Of a stretch of DNA of 64,000 nucleotides, positions 44,367 through 57,164 are shown in pieces (positions within the stretch are counted from its first letter, which is position 1; each line of letters opens with the position of its first letter). Position numbers and translations under genes: made by a program. Source of the DNA: Axinella damicornis (taxonomy: Eukaryota > Porifera > Demospongiae > Axinellida > Axinellidae); assembly GCA_963931865.1 (NCBI GenBank), contig OZ007507.1:3998077-4062076 (forward strand). The letters are read 5' to 3'. The notes below the pieces were generated by a model, which did not search any database, had not been told where the DNA came from, and saw only the letters and a program-made list of their open reading frames with translations.

Positions 44367-45878
44367 ATGGCAGAACTGCCTGAGGAAATGGTGGAAGATC
44401 ACGTCTCTGCGTTCGAATTCATACCCAGTCTTCCAGCAGAAGTGGTGCTCAAGATCACAGAGTATCTTTCCGTACGCGATGTGCTGCGATGCTTGGGAGT
44501 CTGCAGAAGCTGGAAAGAGATCCTCACAGTGCGAGAGATGACCCCATTTTGGAGGCGTGCCTGCCAATACGCAGGCCTTCCGAGCTACTACATTAAGGAG
44601 CAAATGCCCAAATGCAAGTATCCTGGTGAATTGTTCCACGAGGCCCGGATACATAGGCAGCAAGTTACCACCATTGTACCCGAGATCAAAAAGGTTATTG
44701 GGGGGCACCCATTTGAATCCACAACCAAGTGCGAGTATGCAGGAGACGGCCTGTTTGTGAAAACGGTGGACTTTTGCTGTTTAGAAAATGAGGAGACGGT
44801 GATTGGAGAGCTGTACACAGAGGAGAGAGAAATCAAGAAGATCGACTCTATGATCGGCAGTTACGGCCAAGTTGTTTGGGCGTCTTTGTGTGCAGGCAAT
44901 GTGATTTGGTCCACCCAAGAAGGCCACTGGTTTAGGTACCACCTAAAAACAGCCACATTCCACAAGTTATTTAATGGCAAAATAACCAGGGGCATGGGGG
45001 ACACCATAGGGCAATGCAGACACTGCCTCTTCCTGGTCGTGGCCGGGGCAGAAAACACAATGCATGGGTACAGTTGGTCTCTGCGCTTCCTCAAGATCGA
45101 GGAAGGGAGAAGCAGTCCCGTTGAGAAGAGCTTGAAAGTCCCCATACCACCTGGAATCACTCAGTTCATACCGAGACCCGTAAAGGCCCATATCATGCAA
45201 GACAATGGCTCATGTGAAAGCCATCGATTGTGCATTCAAGGGGGAACTGGGGCATGCGTGTTCAAGCTTCGACACAAGGGACCCGAAGGGATCACCTTGT
45301 CTCCCAAACCAATAGCAACACTCAACCCCTTCTTCGATTCAGATGCGGCCGTTATGGTTGTCAATACCACCAGTGAAATGACGCTCTCAAGAGACGAAGA
45401 GCTGATTGGCATAGTGACCAGCGTTGTCTACCCGTTCTCTTCAGGGCTGTGTCTCCACGTCTTTGACATGAGCACATATATACGAATCTTTTCAAACCAA
45501 GTGTACTGGAAGGACAGTTACAATGACGCCGAGGTGCTCTGTGTTAGTAGATTGTACACTGCGCTGGGTATCGGACACTCCAAGGGAGTTGTAAAAGTGG
45601 TAGCGTCCCGCACGGGGAAGATCCTCCTAGAGCAGAGTGGACTCATTAGGGGACTTCCCCCTGTCATTCCCATGGCTAGGCTCTTGTTTCTCCACTATCA
45701 AGGTGTTTTTAGCGATGATTGTTTAGTTGATGTTCGTTCTCCGTTCACACTTGCTCTGCTCTACCGCAAGGGAATAGGCAACATAGAGGCAGTGTACTTT
45801 CACCCTTTTCCAAAGCCCACAAACAGGCTGCCAGCTGTTGAAGTAGAAGAGGAATCAGAAGATGACCGAGATGATTAG
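44367..45878 (+). CDS. F-box protein, single exon (503 aa)
   Basis: An F-box lies near residues 17-62 (IPSLPAEVVLKITEYLSVRD, then CRSWKEIL and PFWRRAC). It would bind SKP1 and act as the substrate receptor of an SCF ubiquitin ligase. The rest has scattered WD40- or propeller-like strands (VVWASLCAGNVIWST; LGIGHSKGVVKVVASRTGKIL) without clean GH-WD signatures. The C-terminus is acidic (EVEEESEDDRDD). Substrate and orthologue are not identified. The start is in a reasonable context just after AAAG. It is intron-free, unlike its divergent neighbour. Confidence 0.85.
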   Translation: MAELPEEMVEDHVSAFEFIPSLPAEVVLKITEYLSVRDVLRCLGVCRSWKEILTVREMTPFWRRACQYAGLPSYYIKEQMPKCKYPGELFHEARIHRQQVTTIVPEIKKVIGGHPFESTTKCEYAGDGLFVKTVDFCCLENEETVIGELYTEEREIKKIDSMIGSYGQVVWASLCAGNVIWSTQEGHWFRYHLKTATFHKLFNGKITRGMGDTIGQCRHCLFLVVAGAENTMHGYSWSLRFLKIEEGRSSPVEKSLKVPIPPGITQFIPRPVKAHIMQDNGSCESHRLCIQGGTGACVFKLRHKGPEGITLSPKPIATLNPFFDSDAAVMVVNTTSEMTLSRDEELIGIVTSVVYPFSSGLCLHVFDMSTYIRIFSNQVYWKDSYNDAEVLCVSRLYTALGIGHSKGVVKVVASRTGKILLEQSGLIRGLPPVIPMARLLFLHYQGVFSDDCLVDVRSPFTLALLYRKGIGNIEAVYFHPFPKPTNRLPAVEVEEESEDDRDD

Positions 45879-46346
45879 GTTATTTATAGCCTTAGAATTT
45901 GTATTTAATAGCAATTTTTGTACTTTTAGTTGTTTGTACTGTAATATGGTGAGTGCATAATTCCATGCAACAAAACAATTTCATTCTTTTCTAGTCGATC
46001 TACAGCTATAGGTTTCTCAATCCATCATTGCACTGGACAAAGTTGAGTTTCCTACGTGTCCTACTACATGTAAAAGTGGAGGTGATGTTTCCTAGGCACA
46101 GGATACACGTATATCAAGAGTTCATAGTTATGAACTCTTGGTATATATAATCATCGGTGGCTGAATGGGGCTATACTTCTGGTGAAAATACTCTACAGTC
46201 ATTACCACATTTGCCATTTCAAGATAATACTGGCAGTAATTTCGTGCCTGAACTCTCGTCTTCTGACACTATTCAGCTCATTTGTGCTAAGATAAAACTG
46301 GTACATGTACGTACATAGTACCAGTAGCCTTTATGGTTGCGTTACA

Positions 46347-46512
46347 GAGGTTTTCAGGTTGTTTGTCAGGTGAAAAGTGCCAAGTGCAGAATCCACTTAC
46401 CCTTAGCTAACCCACTTGTCACACTGCAGCTCAGCAATGTCTAGTGTGAGAAATCTAATTAGTGGTTAGTTAATTGGGCACTTTTCATTTTGACAAGCAA
46501 CCTGAAAACCTG
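46347..46512. mobile_element. Fold-back element with AGGTTTTCAGGTTG ends
   Basis: Inverted arms of about 35 bp (AGGTTTTCAGGTTG through GAAAAGTGCC, and its complement) flank about 95 bp. It is a MITE-like non-coding unit. No clear target duplication is seen. Confidence 0.75.
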
Positions 46513-46844
46513 TAGGTTTGGCTTTTTACATGACATGACCGGCTGGAATATTAAACATGAATATTGAATTTTGGCGGGAATTCGAAGTCGGCACGTTAGC
46601 TTGTGAGACACTCTTGGTATATCTTGCTCAGATTCAAATTTTCTAAGCTGGTTAGCCAGTTCACCTCAGTTTCTTTGCTGTATAGTAGATAGTACACCTG
46701 TCAGCCAAGGTCAATAGCCCACAGGTACATAAAACAGTGAAGAAACCTCATAAAACCTCTAGCACCTCAGTTAGTTCCCAGGCTGTGTCTCCTCCGTTCA
46801 TAGCCGTATACGTGACCTTTGAACCCAAGTGCGCACCAACCGGA

Positions 46845-47183
46845 AACAAGGTTTAAATACTGAATTTGTAGCAAGTTTTGGCGGGAAGTCGGGATGGCGT
46901 GTTCGCTTGCAGACTGGGGTCTGAACATTGCCTCCCCAATAACCGAGTACGAGGTCGGGCCCCTCCGTACATACCGGTTCTCGACTCCCCGGCCTAGCAG
47001 CCTGAGTACGCCGGTTCCCATCTGACCACCGAAGCTAAAGGTGTCTGGTTGAAAGCAGGTTGCCCTCCTGTGTAAGCCTCAGGAGCGTTGGATAGGTGTT
47101 ACTGGAATCACAGGAGGGCTAACCTGCTTTCAACCAGACACCTTTAGCTTTGGTGGTCAGATGGGAACCGGCGTACTCAGGCT
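46845..47183. mobile_element. SINE-like unit, copy 1, with inverted partial second copy
   Basis: TTTAAATACTGAATTTGTAG and TTTGGCGGGAAGTCGGGATGG open the unit. A segment from about 47001 to 47075 (GTACGCCGGTTCCCATCTGA, GAAGCTAAAGGTGTCTGG) is repeated in inverse orientation at about 47108-47183, making a large hairpin. Copy 2 at 48355 shares the same order. Confidence 0.7.
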
Positions 47184-47500
47184 AGTCTCGCGGGCCAGCC
47201 TCTCGCCACACCCACTGCGGGGAGGGGAGAGTCTGGGAAAATTCCCATCATCGTCTCGTATCTAACACGCCAGGAATTTCTTGGCGTGTTAAGTGGATTC
47301 AACGGAGTGGCGGTTCCTTTCAGTACACTAGTATGTGGTGCAGCATCAATGGTTTTTTACTGCACACACTCCCAATTACGTTCGCACCTACTTAGCCAGC
47401 TGCCCTACTGCTGATCGTGCAATACGAGAGCCATATGGCAATTTTCCCAGACTCTCCCCTCCCCGCAGTGGGTGTGGCGAGAGGCTGGCCTGCGAGACTT
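47183..47500. mobile_element. Fold-back element with 60-bp arms (TAGTCTCGCGGGCCAG)
   Basis: About 60 bp at each end are complementary (TAGTCTCGCGGGCCAGCC through GTCTGGGAAAATT). The roughly 200-bp loop shows no coding potential. The outer bases match the small palindrome at 20111-20166. Confidence 0.85.
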
Positions 47501-47811
47501 AGTCTCGCGGGGCCAGACCCACACGGAAGGGAGGGTCTGGTCAAGTTACAATGACACTCTTGTTCTGCACAGTCAGCACAGACCGTTCTTCAAGTACCTG
47601 TTAACCGCTACTGTTTTGATTGTTACGTAACTCGACTTGCATAGTACAAGGTGTGAACTGTGAATAATCTTACAGATAAGCTTTGTAGTATTAATTATGC
47701 AGCTTGATTGCATACCAAATTCCCAGAAAACTTCTGGGGTGTCAAGAACAAATTGCTAATTGCCACTTGACCAGACCCTCCCTTCCGTGTGGGTCTGGCC
47801 CCGCGAGACTA
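47500..47811. mobile_element. Fold-back element with about 46-bp arms (TAGTCTCGCGGGGCCAG)
   Basis: It begins at the last base of the preceding element. Arms read TAGTCTCGCGGGGCCAGACC through GGTCTGGTCAAGT and its complement; the arms differ from those next door after the first bases. Confidence 0.85.
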
Positions 47812-48354
47812 TACTCAGGCTGCTAGGCTGCGTCTACTGTCTCCACTTTGCAAGGTTCATGAAAACTGCAGTATTATTGTCAACGGAAACCGAAAAACAG
47901 AAAAAATGGGGTAGGCCTGGGAACGAGGCTAGGTGAGTCTTGCTCAACCAACCCCAGTGGGGATTGCTTATAGTCGGCTGGAGTCAAGATCCAGGTATGC
48001 TGCTGACGGAAGGGAGAAGCCTATGACTAACGTCTTTCTGGGTACAAATGTATACTGTGTTATGCATGACTTCAAATTCTAAGGCCCTACACTAACTACA
48101 TTTGAATGGAAAACAAACAGCTCTACATACATGTGCAATGCAAAGTGGAAACTGACTCGGGCCTCACCCTCCTTCCCAAAAGCTCATGTCTATCTCACAG
48201 AATTCATGGAAAGCCCACTGTCTCTTCCAACTAACGTCGAAATGTCCTTGCCTCTTCACTGAGCGGCAGAGAGCTATATAACTGCAGTTTCAAATATTTT
48301 TGGCGGGAAGTCTCGGTCAGGTGGCACGCGCATGCGCAACAGGATACATCCGGT

Positions 48355-48690
48355 TTGGGTATAAATACTGAATTTGTAGCAAGTTTTGGCGGGAAGTCGG
48401 GATGGCACACTCGCTAAGCACTTGCTTTGCAGCCTGGGGGTTGAGTGTTCGTCTCCCCAATAACCGAGTACGAGTCTGGGCCACTCCGTACACACCGGTT
48501 CCTGACTTCCCCGCCTAGCAGCCGGAGTACGCCGGTTCCCATCTGACCACCGAAGCTAAAGAAAGGTGTTCTGGTTGAAAGCAGGTTAGCCTCCTGTGAT
48601 TCCAGTCACCGACGCCTATCCAGCGCTCCTGAGGCTTACACTTCGGTGTCTGACCTGTCACGGAGGGGTAGGTGTGTTGCTAGGTTGTAT
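48355..48690. mobile_element. SINE-like unit, copy 2, with A/B-box-like motifs
   Basis: After TATAAATACTGAATTTGTAG and an E2F-like TTTGGCGGGAA come TGGCACACTCG (A-box-like) and, further on, GTTCGTCTCC (B-box-like), as in a tRNA-derived SINE head. The body has GTACGCCGGTTCCCATCTGA and GAAGCTAAAG, and the 3' part (CTATCCAGCGCTCCTGAGG) recurs at 48966. It ends in a pyrimidine-rich tract. Confidence 0.55.
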
Positions 48691-49140
48691 TTTTTTCTTT
48701 TTTTCCCCCTTCTTTTTTTTCTTTTGGTTGAGTGTTCATTCAGGGCTGCTATATATAGTATAAGTATAGCTTATTCTTTTTTTTTCTTTTCTTTTTCCCC
48801 CCTTTCTTTTTTTGTTCTTTTGGGTGTGTTCAATCGGGGCTGCTAGCTTATTCTATTTTTTTTTTCCTTTTCTTTTTTCCCCCCTTTCTTTTTTTTCTTT
48901 TGGGTGTGTTCATTCAGGGCTGCTACAAGTAGACTATATAATTATATATTATAGGCTTATTTTTCTATCCAGCGCTCCTGAGGCTTACACTTTGGTGTCT
49001 GACCTGTCACGGAGGGATGGGTGTGTTGCTAGGTTGTTTTTTCTTCTTCTTTTTTTTCTCTTTGTTTTCTTTCTTTTTTTTTTCTTTTCTTTTTCTCTAA
49101 GTTCCGTAAGTCGACTCTTTTTTTTTTTTTTGGCTTGTTT
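48690..49140. repeat. Duplicated poly-pyrimidine tracts
   Basis: T- and C-rich tracts of TTTTTCTTTT and TTCCCCCCTT type are separated by GGGTGTGTTCATTCAGGGC-like spacers (three copies near 48729, 48822 and 48902) and by a second CAGCGCTCCTGAGG segment at 48968. Confidence 0.8.
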
Positions 49141-49743
49141 TCCCCCCTCATTTCTGTCTGCAAGTTAATTATAGAAATGCTATCAGTAACATGCCTTAAT
49201 TGGTCAGGTTTCGGTGCACCCATCACAAAAAGCACATACAAAAAGGAGAGCAATAATACAGGTAAGGGGACACACAAATAACAAGTAACCAAAACCTATG
49301 ATTTAACAAATAATATGTTGTGAGAATTGCAGGTGCCAGCCCACCCTACATATAGACAGTTCTATAGTTGTGAGCACGTGTTCCTTTCTTTTGAAGTCTC
49401 GCTGATTAGCCTCTGGCTATGGGTCCGACTGCACCCTCCTTCCTTTGATGGTCAGTTTCAAATAAAAACACTGCACGCACATGCAGCTGATAAGTATGAA
49501 ACATCCTGCACCTCCACTGTAAGTAGGACAAATAGGAAATTCAACTTTTTGTCCAAATGATAGAGTCATGGAAAGCGACATTTTTCGTGGCTTGGTGTGG
49601 TGGTGTTTCTGTATCCAAGGGAGCCGATCTCGTTGCTGGACGATATCGATGCAGATGTGTGCACATGCAATGAGACAATGGGTGGATGTATCCCATTGTC
49701 AAATGAAGGGTGGGTGTTCCAATTATCGACTCCCATGAAGCTA

Positions 49744-50045
49744 GGGTGCAATGGTCCAATGAAGGTGCAATGGTCCAATGAAGGGTGCAATGGTACAACG
49801 AACGGTGCAGTGGTCCAACGAAGGGTGCAGTGGTCCAACGAAGGGTGCAGTGGTCCAACGAAGGGTGCAGTGGTTTAATGAAGGGTGCAGTGGTCCAACG
49901 AAGGGTGCAGTGGTTCAATGAAGGGTGCAGTGGTCCAACGAAGGGTGGAGTGGTCCAACGAAGGGTGCAGTGTTCCAACGAAGGGTGCAGTGGTCCAGTG
50001 AAGGGTGCAGTGTTCCAGTGAAGGGTGCAGTGGTCCAATGAAAAT
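49744..50045. repeat. 20-bp minisatellite, about 15 copies
   Basis: Units read AAGGGTGCAGTGGTCCAACG with minor variants over about 300 bp. They create long but meaningless ORFs on both strands. Confidence 0.92.
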
Positions 50046-50355
50046 GCAGAAGCGTGCAGTAATATGAAGGATGGTGTGATCCTTACAGTAATTTGCGAGA
50101 CAATAGATTAAGTGAGCTCTTTGGGAGTTTTCTGCTGCTTTGGCTGTAGCTATGATGGTAGCTAGCTGCATGAGCTGTGACTGCCGGTGTCTCAATGTTG
50201 GCCGGTTATGTGACAACCACGTTACCTGTATAAAAATAGCACTCACTGTATGAATGCAACTCAACTCATCATGTTCATGGTAGGATATGCATGCATCTCA
50301 GCTGGAACAGTGAGCCTGCTGTGAGCTAGTGTTAAACCATAGCAATGAACCGGTT

Positions 50356-50531
<176 letters not shown>

Positions 50532-50652
50532 CTGTAGTGAAACTGTATATCAATAACACGCTCTACAAATACAGGCACACTAAGTTATGTGGTATACAGA
50601 AGTGGGGGTGATATAACCAAATGATATAAAGAGCTGGAACTGACGTCTGACG

Positions 50653-53818
<3,166 letters not shown>

Positions 53819-53908
53819 TGAACACTTACCGAGTCGGTTTTAAGATAATTATGAGGAGAACCCTCTAATTTTCCTGAAATAATGAATACGTGACTACATT
53901 TTGCGAGG
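53819..53908. promoter_or_regulatory. Divergent promoter, TANGO2 / POLDIP2
   Basis: Only 90 bp lie between the two ATGs. Both genes must initiate within or into this stretch, so a shared bidirectional promoter is inferred. No TATA box is seen. Confidence 0.5.
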
Positions 53909-56900
53909 ATGAATCCGAGAAGCTCGCTCCCCTCGCTCAGACTGTGCTCCAGATGCCTGAGAGAGTGCCAGAAGAGCATCCATGTCCGGGCATCTGGTCT
54001 GCAAAGGTTAGAGCTAGCTAGCTACAGCTAGTTTTGCCCTAGCCTATAGCTGGAAGCATGCAGTAGCAAGCCTATCATTTGTTCCCCTTCTCCTGTTTGT
54101 TAAATATGTGATGGTGTACCTACACATGTGTTGCAGGTTGATAGAAATTGGGAAGTTTGAAAATCCTAAAACCAATGGTCACTACCAGCCAGGACAGGTG
54201 CGTATACGTATATCCTCGTTGCAAGTAGCCTCGGTTCTCAGTCTCTTCTGAGGAGAGGACTCGATCTTGCTTAACCATTGTCCGAGATAATTTCCGGCAC
54301 TTCATTAATTGATGTACTAGTTTGGTGTCATGCCCATACCTAGCGTACTGTTCCCCACTGCAAAATTATATTGCAGTCGGATTGCAATATTTGTGCTATA
54401 TTTGTGCAACCCCTGTTGAATACATTGTAACTTGTGGGCGGTTTTGAGCAGCGGAAACAAGTTAATTAAACAAGTTAATTATAGGCTACCCTCCAGGCTA
54501 GAGGTTGTATTTTCAACACTTCATCATCAACTACATGTGGATTTGTTGACCATTGCTGTAATATGCAAAGGTGACTCTGCTGCTTTCTTAGTATACGGAC
54601 TCAAGTCACAAGTTACAGCTGTGATTGTGGAGTGACCGCTTTCACTTTGTAGTTCTGGACACGTGTGAGTCACTATTATTATTTTTGTCATGAATTTTTC
54701 TATTTTTCAGTTCTTCCTCCACCGGGTGTTTGGTTACCGTGGCATCATCCTCTTCCCCTGGATGGCCCGGGTGTATGACAGGGACGTACCCGGCAGAGAA
54801 TCAGAGTCAGGCACCTAGAGTTCCTCTTTCTAGCTGGCGTTGTAGTAGCCTCGTCCCCAGGCCTTCTCACCCCTGCGCTGGGGTGAGAAGGCCTGGGAAC
54901 GAGGCTACATTGTAGGTACCTAGCTTCATTGCCGGACCTCTCCCTCCTCTCGCTTTCAGAATGTGCTTGTGTCATGTTGTCCTACTTTAGCCACACTCTT
55001 TCCAGTTACATGGAGATCAGAGTCCTCCAAAAAGTGTACCCCTTCCCCTGTTCCCCCCTCCCGATATTGGAAATCCCACTTGAACTGTCATTGCACATTT
55101 GCATCACTTTTCCATGGCTCTTCCGTATACTGAACTTGTGCCACCATCTTGGTGTACAATAATACAATGTCATTGGCCTCATGTGCATTATCGATCGAAT
55201 AGTGCCTGCATCATTTTTGAGCCTAATTATCAATTGCATTTCGTTTGATTCAACACATACTAGAAGCATCATTGGTGCATCCCGAGATCGCCATACAAGC
55301 TGCTATTTCCATAAATGGAAAACAGCTGCCATGCATGCTGGTGTACCCGTCCATATTCTCAACATGGTGACATCAGCTGCAATGGGTCTATACGCCACAG
55401 AGATGCTCACCTCGGTATAGAGAGGGGAAGGGAGGAGGGTCTGTACTCTGTACCCAGGCTTTCCATCCCACGTTTGTGTTGCAGCTTTTCTCCTAATAGT
55501 TCAAGCTGCGGGACAAACTCTGGGATAGAAATCCTGGGTATGAGGCTAGTCTTGTTCCCAGACCCCACTCCGAGTGGGGTCTGGGAACAAGACTAGGTAT
55601 GAGGCTAGGTGTGTATTCTTCAAGGGGTCCAAATAGATTTTACAAGTACTCAAACTACTAGTACCTTGTTGCAGTGGGAAAGCTGTTAGTTGATGCTACG
55701 ATAATGGTCTCTTTGTATGTCTACTTCAGTCATACCATGTGGGAGGAGAATGGGGTCGTGTATGATCATGTCAGCGAGATGACGGCAGAGACCAGAAACT
55801 ACTACCAGGCCCTCATCGACCACAGAGACTTCCCGTACATTGTGAGCCCAGCAATACGTTTTATGTAGACTGACCAGGCAGCCAGGCAGGCAGGCAGGCA
55901 AGCATTTTATTTTTACAAGCAGCTTCGCTCGCTTCAGCTGCTGCTTCCCCAATTGCATCTGCTTCAGCTACTGCTCCCAATTGCGTCCGCTGCAGCTGCT
56001 ACTCCTCGATGGCGTCCACTTAAGCTGGTCCATTTGCAGTCCCAGCTGTTCTAGAAGGTTCACTATAGTCTTTTTCCTCCTCACTTCCATTAGTCACACA
56101 CACACACACCCAAATATAATGATGGCCATTCGCACACCAAACACATTACTTCATACTAATTTCTGTTAACCAACACCCCAACAGTTAAACAAAAAAACTA
56201 AAAAAATAACTGACCTTATTTTCTTTATTGTTTCTCAGCGCACACAACCCGAGGCAATAACATATTTGGCAGATGAGAACAGCACTTCTTTCTACTCCAT
56301 TCCTGGTCAGCCCCGAGTGTGTCTCATTCTTGACCCTAGCATTATATTGACCCCTAGCCTCGAACCCAGGCGCGGAGGAAGGGGAAAAGAGCTCTTTTCC
56401 CCCTCCTCCGCGCCTGGGTTCGAGGCTAATTGACCCCCTGCCCCAATATGCAGGTTTGGACTATGTGAGCCATGAGGACATTCTTCCTTACACCGGCAGT
56501 GGACCAGAGACCTTTCACCACGAGCTCTTCAGACAGTTCTTCATACAGAGTGGAAGTAAAGAAGGTTCGAGCATGGATAGCCTATGTGGGGTATTACTCT
56601 AGCCTCGTTCCCAGGCCGCTAATGGCCTGGGAACGAGGCTAGGTATTACCCTTGAAGTGCTGCCTCTTTACAGCTCCTTTAATTTCAAGCATACATGCAT
56701 GGTCCTAGTGTCTCCACTCCACGCTCCACTCACCCACACTCCCCTCACCCACACCCCACGTTCCCCACTCCACGCTCCACTCACCCACACTCCCCTCACC
56801 CACACCCCACGTTCCCCACTCCACGCTCCACTCACCCACACTCCCCTCACCCACACCCCACGTTCCCCACTCCACGCTCCACTCACCCACACTCCCCTCA

Positions 56901-57132
56901 CCCACACCCCACGTTCCCCACTCCACGCTCCACTCACCACATCCCACTCACCTGCATGCCCACTCATACCTACTAGTCTTGCTTGGTTGCCCTGTTCCCA
57001 CATGCTCTTGCATGTGCGGGTGTAACGAGCCTGGGAACAAGGCTAGCTTGTTCGGTAAGGAGCTTAATCTTTTGATAAACCAAATGTTGTGTGTTCTGAA
57101 TGTAAATTAGATAAAGAGAGCCCCCCCCCCCC

Positions 57133-57164
<32 letters not shown>

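Noticed and set aside
49541..50038. 165-aa ORF rich in HCTLHWT-like repeats
   Set aside because: Produced by the 20-bp minisatellite; no start context or splice support.
56657..57025. 122-aa ORF with Thr/Pro/His repeats and its antisense Trp/Gly-rich ORF
   Set aside because: Produced by the 51-bp minisatellite, whose length is a multiple of three, inside a POLDIP2 intron.
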